Assembly (NCBI RefSeq): GCF_000379765.1 | Contig: NZ_KB903509.1 | Location: forward strand, 237,769 to 301,768 | Source of the DNA: Flexithrix dorotheae DSM 6795 | GTDB lineage: Bacteria; Bacteroidota; Bacteroidia; Cytophagales; Flammeovirgaceae | Reading direction: 5' to 3' | DNA length: 64,000 bases | Part shown: positions 1 to 7,753 of the stretch, piece by piece | Layout: each line of letters begins with the position of its first letter | Numbering within the stretch: position 1 is the first letter of the stretch | Translations under genes and position numbers: made by a program | The notes under the pieces: model-generated | Seen by the model: only the letters and a program-made list of their open reading frames with translations | Told to the model about the DNA's origin: nothing | Databases searched by the model: none

Positions 1-1397
1 AAGCCACTATTAATAAAGTGATTGTAAATGGAAACACCCAAACCAATGACCATGTGATTTTTAGGGAACTCAGAACCCTTCCAGGTCAGAAATTTAGCCG
101 GTCCGATTTGATCAGAACCCAAAGAGAATTGGCAACACTAGGTTATTTTGATCCGGAAACAATCCAGATCAACCCCAAACCTAATTATGCCGATGGTACA
201 GTGGATATTGAATACGGGGTTACAGAAAGACCAAATGACCAGGTAGAATTATCAGGTGGTTGGGGTGGACAATTTGGATTCGTAGGGACATTAGGATTGG
301 TATTTAATAATTTCTCTGCAAGAAGATTAACCAACTTCAAATACTGGAGACCCTTACCTAAAGGTGACGGACAGAGATTAAATTTGAGACTTCAGGCCAA
401 CGGTAGGCAATTTCAAACGTATACCCTTTCCTTTACAGAACCTTGGTTAGGCGGTAGGAAACCTAATTCATTTACCGTTAACTTCAATCGGTCCGTTCAA
501 AGGTTAATAGATTATTTTTCCAACAGGCAATATGGAAGTTTGAAAGTAAATGGAGCAACTGTTAGTTTAGGAAAAAGACTTACCTGGCCGGATGACTGGT
601 TTACCATGAGTAATTCTTTAAGTTTCCTGCTATATGAACTGGATAATTTCAATTCATTAGGATTTGGGGACTACAATACAGGAGATTCATACAACCTGAC
701 CTTTAATACCACTTTAGCCAGAAATAGTGTAGATAGTCCTACCTTCCCAAGAAGAGGAGCAAATATTTCTTTATCACTATCTTTAACACCTCCATATTCC
801 GAATTTTCCGGGAATACTTTTAATGAAGGGACCTCCGATGCGGATAGATTTAAATGGGTAGAATACCACAAATGGATGTTTGACAGTTCGTGGTTCTTAT
901 CACTGGTAGGGAAATTCGTATTGAATGTGAGGTATAACTTTGGTTTATTAGCCCCGTACAATTCCGATAAAGGACTTGGTCCATTTGAAAGGTTTATCTT
1001 AGGTGGTGATGGACTTGCTCAAAATGGCTTCCTGCTTGGTACAGACATCATCGGCTTAAGAGGATATGAAAACAATTCTATTTTGCCACCTGAATCCAAT
1101 GGAACTGGTGGTGTAGTTTATAGCAAATATGTTTTTGAACTAAGATATCCTGTTTCTTTAAACCCTTCTGCTACAATTTATTTATTGTCATTTGTTGAAG
1201 GAGGAAACAACTGGGGAGATTACGAATCCTTCAATCCATTTGATGTTTACAGATCGGCTGGATTTGGAGCCAGAGTATTTATGCCTGCATTTGGATTACT
1301 CGGGGTAGACTGGGGATATGGATTTGACCCAATACCTGGCAGACCTGGAGCAAATGGAGCACAATTCCACTTTACAATAGGACAACAATTCAGATAA
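1..1397 (+). CDS. bamA: BamA / Omp85 outer-membrane assembly factor, 5'-truncated
   Basis: This is the C-terminal part of BamA, which folds and inserts beta-barrel proteins into the outer membrane. The open frame runs in from the window edge, so the start and the first POTRA domains are missing. The visible part opens with the last POTRA repeat (VNGNTQTND, RELRTLPGQ, then LGYFDPETI and VDIEYGVTER). It continues into an Omp85 barrel of about 380 residues rich in aromatic beta strands and ends in the usual C-terminal phenylalanine pattern (GQQFR). The motif GLRGYENN corresponds to the conserved R-G-[FY] loop motif of Omp85 proteins. It is followed closely by four genes for periplasmic OmpH/Skp-type chaperones, the expected partners. 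The family call is very secure. Confidence 0.95.
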   Translation, partial: ATINKVIVNGNTQTNDHVIFRELRTLPGQKFSRSDLIRTQRELATLGYFDPETIQINPKPNYADGTVDIEYGVTERPNDQVELSGGWGGQFGFVGTLGLVFNNFSARRLTNFKYWRPLPKGDGQRLNLRLQANGRQFQTYTLSFTEPWLGGRKPNSFTVNFNRSVQRLIDYFSNRQYGSLKVNGATVSLGKRLTWPDDWFTMSNSLSFLLYELDNFNSLGFGDYNTGDSYNLTFNTTLARNSVDSPTFPRRGANISLSLSLTPPYSEFSGNTFNEGTSDADRFKWVEYHKWMFDSSWFLSLVGKFVLNVRYNFGLLAPYNSDKGLGPFERFILGGDGLAQNGFLLGTDIIGLRGYENNSILPPESNGTGGVVYSKYVFELRYPVSLNPSATIYLLSFVEGGNNWGDYESFNPFDVYRSAGFGARVFMPAFGLLGVDWGYGFDPIPGRPGANGAQFHFTIGQQFR

Positions 1398-1416
1398 TAT
1401 CAAAAAAAGCTGATTG

Positions 1417-1959
1417 ATGAAAAGGGTTTCTCATATCTGTAATTATTTAATTCCCTGCATGTTGAGTCTTTTTTTGGCTCAAATAAGTTTTGGTCAGCGA
1501 ATCGGATATGTGGAATCCCAGATAATTTATGACAATCTTCCTGAATATAAGGAAGCACTTGCTGAAATTGAAAACCTCACTCAAAACTGGAGAAGGGAAA
1601 TCGATGAAAAACAACAAGAACTAAATCATCTCACTCAGGAATATTTGGCAGAAAAGGTTTTATTGACCCAAAAAATGCAAAATGAAAGACTAAGCCTTAT
1701 TCAACAAAAAGAATCAGAACTTAAAGAATTCCAGAATAAACGCTTTGGTTATAAAGGGATGTTATTCATAAAAGAAGAACAAGTCTTGATCCCTATAAAA
1801 GAAAAAGTAGCGCAAGCTGTGGAAAGGACAGGGAAAATAAACAGGGTTGATTTTGTTTTCGATAAATCATCAGATCTTATTTTGCCTTATGCCATTGGAG
1901 CCAGAGACCTTACCAAAAAGGTTTTAGCCCAATTAGGTGTTGAATTAACAGAAAATTGA
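1417..1959 (+). CDS. OmpH/Skp-family periplasmic chaperone (first of four)
   Basis: OmpH/Skp proteins are periplasmic holdases that hand unfolded outer-membrane proteins to the BAM complex. The product has a signal peptide ending near SFGQ. The mature protein begins RIGYVESQIIYDNLPEY, the typical OmpH opening, and is followed by a long charged coiled-coil hairpin and a terminal segment with VDFVFDK. ATG at 1417 is preferred over an in-frame TTG one codon upstream. The gene begins 19 nt after the bamA stop and so is probably cotranscribed with it. It belongs to the same subgroup as the next gene (PEYKEA, FDK motifs) and differs from the two later copies. Around 180 residues is normal for the family. 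Confidence 0.88.
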   Translation: MKRVSHICNYLIPCMLSLFLAQISFGQRIGYVESQIIYDNLPEYKEALAEIENLTQNWRREIDEKQQELNHLTQEYLAEKVLLTQKMQNERLSLIQQKESELKEFQNKRFGYKGMLFIKEEQVLIPIKEKVAQAVERTGKINRVDFVFDKSSDLILPYAIGARDLTKKVLAQLGVELTEN

Positions 1960-2022
1960 ATGAATCCTTTTTTCTGGTTTATATTTGCAAAAACCATTTC
2001 AGATAATACGACTGAACTACTT

Positions 2023-3066
2023 ATGAAATTTCTCCTGAATTTTATAGTAATTTCCCTGCTTTCTACCCCATTAATAGCCCAACGCTTTGGTTATATCGAT
2101 TCCAACACCATTATAAGCCAGGATCCTGAATACAAGGAAGCGAAGTCAAATATTGAATCATTTGCCAAATCTTTTGAAGACAAAATAAATAAAACCAAAG
2201 CTGAAATAGTGGAAATGCGGAAAAATTATACGGCTAATGAGGTTTTAATGACCAAAGAAAGAAGAGTAGAACAACTGGCAAAAATTGAAACAAAAGAGGA
2301 AGAACTGAGAAAATTTATTGAAGAAATTTACGGATATGAAGGAAAAGTATATTTAAAAAGGCAGGAAATCATTGTGCCTATACAGGAGAAAATTATTTCT
2401 GCAATCAATAAAACCTGCAAAAAAAATCGACTGGAATTTGTATTCGATAAGGCTGGCAATATTGTGATTATTTATGCCAATCCCATCCATAATTTTACTC
2501 CACTGGTAATAGAAGAACTAAATCCCAAAAAAGAAGCTGAACAAAAATTTGGGGAAGAGGAAGAAGATAAAAAAAAGAAACCAGAGCCAGCTGACCGGTC
2601 CGGATTTATCATTTCCGAAGAGATTTTGACAAAAATGCCACAATATACCGATGTTTTGAATGAAATGGAGGTATTTACCAAAAACTGGAAACTGGAATTA
2701 AATATGTTGCAGGATTCCCTTTTTCGCTTAAAACAAGCCTACGAAAAAGATCAGGTTTACCTCACAGATGAACTTAAAGCCGAAAGACTGGAAGAAATAA
2801 ATGCCCAGCAAGAAGCTGTTTCCACCTACCAGGATGAAAAGTTTGGTGCAGAAGGATTAATCTATACCAAAAGACAAGATCTGTTAAAACCATTACAGGA
2901 AAAAATATTTGAAGCAACAGAAAAAGTTGCCGAAAATAAAAGAGTAGACTTTATTTTTGACAAAACTGATGATATTTCTATGATTTACGCCAATCCTATC
3001 CATAATTACACTGATTATGTTTTGGAAGAACTCGGATTGGGTGATCCTGCGGATGTTGTTAGATAA
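2023..3066 (+). CDS. Tandem double-domain OmpH/Skp-family protein
   Basis: This is a single reading frame holding two complete OmpH units, an unusual form for a family of about 170 residues. A signal peptide (MKFLLNFIVISLL, cleavage near LIAQ) places the start at ATG 2023. An earlier in-frame ATG lies directly after the previous stop but would bury that signal. Unit one runs to about residue 165 and ends with the motif IYANPIHNFT. A charged linker follows (EEEEDKKKKPEP). Unit two begins GFIISEEILTKMPQY and ends with the matching motif IYANPIHNYT. The repeated motif shows internal duplication. It could work as a covalent two-arm Skp; the active Skp of E. coli is a trimer, so how a tandem form assembles is unclear. 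Confidence 0.87.
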   Translation: MKFLLNFIVISLLSTPLIAQRFGYIDSNTIISQDPEYKEAKSNIESFAKSFEDKINKTKAEIVEMRKNYTANEVLMTKERRVEQLAKIETKEEELRKFIEEIYGYEGKVYLKRQEIIVPIQEKIISAINKTCKKNRLEFVFDKAGNIVIIYANPIHNFTPLVIEELNPKKEAEQKFGEEEEDKKKKPEPADRSGFIISEEILTKMPQYTDVLNEMEVFTKNWKLELNMLQDSLFRLKQAYEKDQVYLTDELKAERLEEINAQQEAVSTYQDEKFGAEGLIYTKRQDLLKPLQEKIFEATEKVAENKRVDFIFDKTDDISMIYANPIHNYTDYVLEELGLGDPADVVR

Positions 3067-3174
3067 ATTTAACTATTAAAAATACGATTAAAATAACCTT
3101 TACTCTATTATTGTAAATCTCTGATAAGAGCATCTTACAGAAGTAAATGAGAGAGTGAATAAAATTACAGATTA

Positions 3175-3681
3175 ATGAAAAAAAGGATTGCATTTATTTT
3201 TACAGTTATTTGTTTTACTGTATGTGCCGGAGTTCAGGCTCAGGAGACTCAAAAGTTTGCCTATATTAGCTCTGATAGTGTTTTGGTAGCCATGCCCGAA
3301 TACCAAACACAAATGAAAATTTATGAATCATATGTAAAACAACTCCAGGGCCAACTGGAAGCCAAACAAAAAGAACTTCAACAAAAATTCACTGATTACC
3401 AGCAAAACGGTGCCAACTGGATTCCAGAAGTACTTGCAGAAAAAGAAAAAGAAATCAATACACTGGACCAGTCTATCAAAGAATTTGCCCAAAGCTCACA
3501 GGCAACAATGAGCAACAAACAACAGGAACTCATGATGCCTTTATTGGAAAAGGTTCAAAAAACCATCGATGCAGTAGCCAAAGAAAATAACTTTGACTTT
3601 GTACTTCAAAACCAGGCCTTTCTATATTCCGAAGAACAATTTGACATCACTCAAATGGTGATTGACAAATTAAAGCAATAA
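3175..3681 (+). CDS. OmpH/Skp-family periplasmic chaperone (third)
   Basis: A 168-residue OmpH protein with a clear signal peptide (MKKRIAFIFTVICF, cleavage near VQAQ). The mature part starts FAYISSDSVLVAMPEY, continues as a glutamine- and lysine-rich helical arm, and ends with a short DFVLQNQ/FLYSEEQFDIT segment. It is much closer to the next gene than to the two upstream copies: both share the SSDSV, KIYESY, NWIPEV and EFAQ motifs in order. The 108-nt gap to the previous gene is AT-rich and may carry its own promoter, but none is obvious. The expected role is holding unfolded outer-membrane proteins in the periplasm for BamA. Confidence 0.88.
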   Translation: MKKRIAFIFTVICFTVCAGVQAQETQKFAYISSDSVLVAMPEYQTQMKIYESYVKQLQGQLEAKQKELQQKFTDYQQNGANWIPEVLAEKEKEINTLDQSIKEFAQSSQATMSNKQQELMMPLLEKVQKTIDAVAKENNFDFVLQNQAFLYSEEQFDITQMVIDKLKQ

Positions 3682-3930
3682 AATATTCCCATTAGAAGCT
3701 TTATTTCTGACTTGTATTAGATTAAAGGAAATATGGCAGAAATAAATAATTTGCACTATTCTAATATTTGGTTAAATTTTTCAAATATTTTTAAAACTGA
3801 ATTATAAATTAACTAATTTAGTGCATTGTTAGTAATTAGATGTATCAATAAAATAAAATCCTTTTGTCTTTGTTTAGATCTGCATTAAAATAGCAGAGAA
3901 AAATTGGTGAAAGGTGAAAAATTCAAAAAG

Positions 3931-4455
3931 ATGAAAAAATTATTATTCATATTGGTTGCAATGGTAACTGTAGGATTTGGAAGGGTTGCAACTGCTCAGG
4001 AAGCCGTTAAATTTGGATATGTAAGCTCTGATAGTGTTATGCTTGCTCTTCCTGAATACAAGACTCAAATGAAAATCTACGAGTCTTATGGGAAGCAATT
4101 AGAGGCCCAGATGAAAGGAAAACAACAAGAATTCCAAACTAAACTTCAGGATTTCCAGCAAAACAATGCTAACTGGATACCAGAAGTAATTCAGGACAAG
4201 CAACAGGAATTGCAAAGACTTGATGCCAGTTTACAGGAATTTGCCCAAACAGCACAAAATAATTTGGCTAAAAAAGAACAGGAATTGTTATTCCCACTAT
4301 ATGAAAAAGTTCAAAAAGGGATTGATGAAGTGGCAAAAGAACAAGGGTTTACCTTCATTTTGCAAAAGCAAATGTTCCTTTATGCCAATGAGAAATATGA
4401 CATCACAGCTTTAGTGATTAAAAAATTAGGCGGATCTACTGCGCCTGCAGAATAA
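3931..4455 (+). CDS. OmpH/Skp-family periplasmic chaperone (fourth)
   Basis: Last of the OmpH run and a close paralogue of the gene before it, with matching SSDSV, KIYESYGKQLE, NWIPEVIQ and LFPLYEKVQKGIDE blocks. The start at ATG 3931 begins a good signal peptide (MKKLLFILVAMVTVGF, cleavage near ATAQ); the frame opens nine codons earlier at a TTG that would add a charged leader. It ends with a short PAE tail and is followed by a strong terminator, which closes the bamA-ompH region. The 249-nt gap before it contains an 8-bp inverted repeat (AATATTTG at 3763-3770, CAAATATT at 3782-3789) that could be a weak terminator or regulatory site. Confidence 0.88.
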   Translation: MKKLLFILVAMVTVGFGRVATAQEAVKFGYVSSDSVMLALPEYKTQMKIYESYGKQLEAQMKGKQQEFQTKLQDFQQNNANWIPEVIQDKQQELQRLDASLQEFAQTAQNNLAKKEQELLFPLYEKVQKGIDEVAKEQGFTFILQKQMFLYANEKYDITALVIKKLGGSTAPAE

Positions 4456-4478
4456 GATCTTCAGATCCACAAAATAAG

Positions 4479-4501
4479 AAGCCCCTCCCGGGGCTTTTTT
4501 T
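4479..4501 (+). terminator. Rho-independent terminator after the bamA-ompH run
   Basis: A 7-bp GC-rich stem (AAGCCCC/GGGGCTT) with a TCCC loop, followed directly by a run of T. It lies 23 nt after the fourth OmpH stop and separates that cluster from the BlaI/M56 locus. Confidence 0.85.
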
Positions 4502-4635
4502 ATGCCTTCTTCCCTCCTACTCTGCTCAGATATTTTCATGAACAGGCTGGGATTACTTTCACAAAGTTAATCCACTGTTAAACAAATAGTTACATTAAGC
4601 TTTAATTAATGGTTTTTATTAGCCTTATATTTTAT

Positions 4636-4800
4636 TACGATTATTATCGTAGAAAAACTTGACAATACGACAACTATCGTATATAATTGTAATACGATAC
4701 TAATCGTAGAAAACCATTTTACTAATCACCCTTAAAAACCACTTGTGTAAAAGAATACGACTGTAGTCGTATTTTTCTTGAATGTACGACTTAGGTCGTA
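4636..4800. promoter_or_regulatory. Five-copy operator array of BlaI/M56 module 1
   Basis: Five 16-bp inverted repeats share the form TACGAY-N4-RTCGTA: 4636-4651 (TACGATTATTATCGTA), 4666-4681 (TACGACAACTATCGTA), 4693-4708 (TACGATACTAATCGTA), 4756-4771 (TACGACTGTAGTCGTA) and 4785-4800 (TACGACTTAGGTCGTA). Start-to-start spacings are 30, 27, 63 and 29 nt, so the sites sit roughly every three helical turns with one slot empty. The array ends 30 nt before the blaI-type start codon. BlaI/MecI repressors bind inverted repeats over their own promoters, so autoregulation by the adjacent repressor is the natural reading. The sequences are seen directly; binding is inferred. Confidence 0.8.
4659..4689 (+). 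promoter_or_regulatory. Promoter of BlaI/M56 module 1 with an operator filling the spacer
   Basis: TTGACA (4659-4664) and TATAAT (4682-4687) are separated by exactly 17 nt, a full sigma-70 consensus. The -10 region extended to TATAATTG also fits seven of eight positions of the Bacteroidota TAnnTTTG element. The second operator fills the 17-nt spacer exactly and the third overlaps the expected start site, so a bound repressor would block polymerase. The leader would be about 135 nt and would include operators four and five. Confidence 0.7.
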
Positions 4801-4830
4801 TATCATTGCATAAGAGTAAATCTCATAGAT

Positions 4831-5220
4831 ATGTCAAAATCAAAAGGAACAAAACCCACAGAGGCAGAATTAGAAGTGCTTCAGGTGTTATGGAAAAACG
4901 GACCCTCCACTGTTCGGTTCGTCCATGAAAAAATTAGTAAAAAGAAGGAAATAGGTTATACCACTACCCTCAAAATCATGCAAAACATGTTGGATAAGGA
5001 TTTGGTAAACCGGGATGACAGTACACGGACCCATGTATATACAGCGGTGGCCAACGAAGAGGCAACTCAAAAAGACCTTCTAAACCGGTTTTTGGATTCC
5101 ACATTTGGAGGATCTGCCATGAAATTAGTAATGCAGGCTTTGGGAAATCACAAAGCTTCCAAGGAAGAAATCAGTAAAATCAGAGAATTACTTAAAGAAA
5201 AAGAAGGAGGTTCAAAATGA
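4831..5220 (+). CDS. BlaI/MecI-family transcriptional repressor (module 1)
   Basis: A 129-residue winged-helix repressor of the BlaI/MecI/CopY type. The N-terminal half carries the family pattern (PTEAELEVLQVLWKNGPSTV, then IGYTTTLKIMQNMLDKDLV) for DNA binding. The C-terminal half (LLNRFLDSTFGGSAMKLVMQAL) is the dimerisation and cleavage region. In known systems the partner BlaR1 senses a signal and its M56 protease activity leads to loss of the repressor. The downstream M56 gene overlaps by 4 nt (ATGA), so translation is coupled. Five operator-like palindromes lie upstream, which suggests tight autoregulation. The inducer is unknown; no beta-lactamase gene is adjacent. Confidence 0.93.
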   Translation: MSKSKGTKPTEAELEVLQVLWKNGPSTVRFVHEKISKKKEIGYTTTLKIMQNMLDKDLVNRDDSTRTHVYTAVANEEATQKDLLNRFLDSTFGGSAMKLVMQALGNHKASKEEISKIRELLKEKEGGSK

Positions 5221-7478
5221 AAATTTTAGAAAACTTTGTTTCCGAAGAAATCATCAACGCACTGGGATGGACCTTACTTCATTCTTTGTGGCAGGGAGCT
5301 ATCGTAGCATTGCTATTAGGTTTAATCATGATCTTCCTCAATAAGCAATCCTCTACTGTGAGGTATTTTGTATCCTGTATTGCCCTTTTAACCGTTTTTG
5401 TCCTTTCTGTATCTACTTTTTTCAGCCTTTATGAGACTTCACCTGAGCAAGGCAATCATTTCGTTTTAAATAATGAAAATCAATTCCAAATGGCTGAAAA
5501 TGCTCCGGTGGAATTTGCCATATCAGATGCAAATGATGAGACCGAGACAGCCGGGTTGAACTCTATCGCAATTTTTATAGATTATTTTAATGATCATCTT
5601 CCTTTAATAGTGACTTTGTGGGGGTTGGGGGTTTTAATTTTAACTCTCAGGTTCATGGGTGGCTATGCATATGTTCAACGGTTGAAGTATTATAAAACAA
5701 AGGCGGTAGCACAGGACTGGAATGAAAAACTTGAGAAAATTGCCCAAAAGCTGCACATAAAAAAAAGTATTGGTTTATTGGAATCACAGCTGGTAAAGGT
5801 CCCAATGGTTATCGGACACCTGAAACCGGTAATCTTACTTCCACTTGGTACCCTCACGGGTCTATCTCCGGCCCAACTGGAAGCTATTTTAGCTCACGAA
5901 TTGGCACATATCAAACGAAATGACTATTTAATTAATATTTTCCAATCCTTAATTGACATTTTATTTTTCTTTCATCCTGCGGTGTGGTGGATTTCTGCCA
6001 ATGTGAGAAACGAAAGGGAAAATTGCTGTGATGATATTGCCGTATCTTTAAATAAGGATACCCTAACTTTTGCCAAAGCCTTAACAGATTTGGAAGAAAT
6101 GAACTGGAATGCACCAAATCTTGCAATGGCGCTAACCAATAAAAAGGGACAACTCCTTCAAAGGGTCCAGAGGCTTATTGGTACCCAAAGAAATAATCCT
6201 ACATTTAAGGAAGGATTTATCGCAGCTTGTGTATTGATGGTGAGTATTTTATCCTTGTCATTCAATGCCAAAAATGATTTCATCTCCAATCAGGAAAATG
6301 AAACTATTTCTTCTGAATTAAGTACGCTGGAGGATATTGAAAAAATAGAACCAGTGGTGGTTGAGGAGGAAAATGTCCATTCAAATGAACCGAAAGGATC
6401 AAATAAACACGAAACTGTCTATACTATAGAGGTTTTTCCTGAGGAACTGGAAAAGATAAAATCCAGTATGAAACCGGAAAATCCGGAAAGCCCAAAAACT
6501 GTTCAGGAACATTACCCCAGTGTATTTATCTTCAATTCTGCTAAAAAGCATAAGGGAAAGTTAACCTCTCCTCTACTTATTAGTCACGTTGGAAGCCAAC
6601 TTTCAGGAGGAGCTGTTTTTCCCAAATCTACCTGGAAAAACACGCTCCAAAATTCAGGTTCCAATATGTTGGTTTTAGTTGGGGATACTACTAAGAAAAC
6701 GAAGGATAAAGATCAAATCAGCATCAGTAGCACTACTAAAGATGGAAAATATATCTTTTTGAGGTTAGATAATGAACGTCAGGTAAAGGAACTGTTTATT
6801 GAAGGAGAAAAAATACCTGAGGAAAAGTTTATGGACTATCAGGAGGATATTACCAGATTAATTGAACAATATGAATATAAATTTGAATTGGCCCGACAAA
6901 AACAACACATGGTTGATCAAAAAAGGTATATGGAATTAGCCCATGAACATCTGGAGGGAATTGAAGAAGAGCTTGAAAACCTGGAATTAAATGAGAAAAT
7001 GAGGCAATTGGAAATAGACATGAACAAATCGGCTCTTGCTATGGCCAAATGTTATGAAGATATTGCCCAGGCTGAAGCATGGGAGAAACTTGAGAATGAA
7101 GAATTTTGGGAAGAATTTGAAACAAAAATGGACCTTCAAACTCATATATTACAGGAACAGCTATCTTCCCTTGAAGCCTTAAACACTGAAAAATTCAATT
7201 TTGAATTTGATTTCGAAGGCTTAGAAGATATTGAAGTAAATGTGGATGTAGAGGAAATTCAGGATATTATTATGGAATATCAGGAGGAATATCAGGACAA
7301 GGTAATGGAAATTCAGGAAAGAGCACTGGAAACAGCTTTGATGGCCAGGGAAAAAGCATTGCTGGCAAAGGAAAATAAATTCCATAAGGCCCTTCAAAAA
7401 AGTTTGTTAGAAGACGGATTAATCTCTGATCAAGACGAAAATTCAAACTGGAAATTACTGATAAGTACACCAAATTAA
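5217..7478 (+). CDS. M56 (BlaR1-like) membrane metallopeptidase with long acidic helical tail
   Basis: Membrane sensor-protease partner of the upstream repressor. The N-terminal 330 residues contain several transmembrane helices (LHSLWQGAIVALLLGLIMIF, VRYFVSCIALLTVFVL and later ones) around a zinc motif HELAH at residues 227-231, followed by NERENCCDDIAV, which fits the third-ligand region of M56. A last hydrophobic segment near residue 340 leads into about 400 residues of very acidic, helical sequence rich in E, K, M and L, with no penicillin-binding sensor domain. The sensed signal is therefore probably not a beta-lactam. The frame stops at 7478, but the normal-looking family tail continues in another frame to 7585 (see separate entry), so the true protein may be about 789 residues. 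Confidence 0.9.
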   Translation: MKILENFVSEEIINALGWTLLHSLWQGAIVALLLGLIMIFLNKQSSTVRYFVSCIALLTVFVLSVSTFFSLYETSPEQGNHFVLNNENQFQMAENAPVEFAISDANDETETAGLNSIAIFIDYFNDHLPLIVTLWGLGVLILTLRFMGGYAYVQRLKYYKTKAVAQDWNEKLEKIAQKLHIKKSIGLLESQLVKVPMVIGHLKPVILLPLGTLTGLSPAQLEAILAHELAHIKRNDYLINIFQSLIDILFFFHPAVWWISANVRNERENCCDDIAVSLNKDTLTFAKALTDLEEMNWNAPNLAMALTNKKGQLLQRVQRLIGTQRNNPTFKEGFIAACVLMVSILSLSFNAKNDFISNQENETISSELSTLEDIEKIEPVVVEEENVHSNEPKGSNKHETVYTIEVFPEELEKIKSSMKPENPESPKTVQEHYPSVFIFNSAKKHKGKLTSPLLISHVGSQLSGGAVFPKSTWKNTLQNSGSNMLVLVGDTTKKTKDKDQISISSTTKDGKYIFLRLDNERQVKELFIEGEKIPEEKFMDYQEDITRLIEQYEYKFELARQKQHMVDQKRYMELAHEHLEGIEEELENLELNEKMRQLEIDMNKSALAMAKCYEDIAQAEAWEKLENEEFWEEFETKMDLQTHILQEQLSSLEALNTEKFNFEFDFEGLEDIEVNVDVEEIQDIIMEYQEEYQDKVMEIQERALETALMAREKALLAKENKFHKALQKSLLEDGLISDQDENSNWKLLISTPN

Positions 7479-7585
7479 ATGGGAAGAAGCAATCGGAAGA
7501 AATCCATCAAAAATATAAAGCGCTTGTCGAAAAAGAAGTTTCAAGTGAATTGGATAAGGGATCCCGTTTTATATGGGAAAACTAG
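7457..7585 (+). pseudogene. Out-of-frame C-terminal tail of the M56 gene (one-base frameshift)
   Basis: Reading in the frame of position 7457 gives TDKYTKLNGKKQSEE, then IHQKYKALVEKEV and a stop at 7583-7585. This resembles, from memory of the family, the usual end of Bacteroidota M56 proteins (a NGKKQ..E.HQKYK-type tail). One extra base near 7457 would join it to residue 747 of the preceding frame as NWKLTDKY. The segment is either a real single-base deletion or an assembly error. No canonical slippery heptamer is present at the junction, so programmed shifting is less likely. Confidence 0.6.
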
Positions 7586-7628
7586 AAATCAAATATTGTT
7601 GAACCCTGGTGTCAGATTAACTAAGCTG

Positions 7629-7661
7629 AACAGGTGGCCAAATCAGGTCACCTGTTTTTTT
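7629..7661 (+). terminator. Rho-independent terminator after BlaI/M56 module 1
   Basis: An 8-bp stem AACAGGTG/CACCTGTT with a 12-nt loop, followed by a run of T to 7661. It lies 44 nt beyond the frameshifted tail stop, which supports 7585 rather than 7478 as the original gene end. Confidence 0.8.
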
Positions 7662-7716
7662 ATGGGGTAAAACCGGATTTTTTCCTGCCTGAAACTTAAT
7701 TCAAGCTGTAAAACAT

Positions 7717-7724
7717 TAGATTTG
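7717..7724 (+). promoter_or_regulatory. Candidate -7 element of hemE
   Basis: TAGATTTG fits the Bacteroidota TAnnTTTG -7 consensus and lies 29 nt before the hemE start codon. No good TTTG -33 element is visible at the expected distance, so support is partial. Confidence 0.4.
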
Positions 7725-7753
7725 CGAACAGAATAAATATCGCGAAAATATAG

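Noticed and set aside
4636-4800. CRISPR or attachment-site repeats
   Set aside because: The units are short palindromes with helical phasing directly before a repressor gene, which fits operators much better.
4831-7478. A beta-lactam resistance operon
   Set aside because: BlaI and M56 families suggest it at first, but the M56 protein has no penicillin-binding sensor domain and no beta-lactamase lies near any of the three modules.
7479-7670. A 63-codon open frame starting ATG directly after the M56 stop
   Set aside because: It is very basic, with no recognisable motif, and runs through the terminator stem. The alternative frame in the same stretch gives a family-like M56 tail, so this frame is a shadow.
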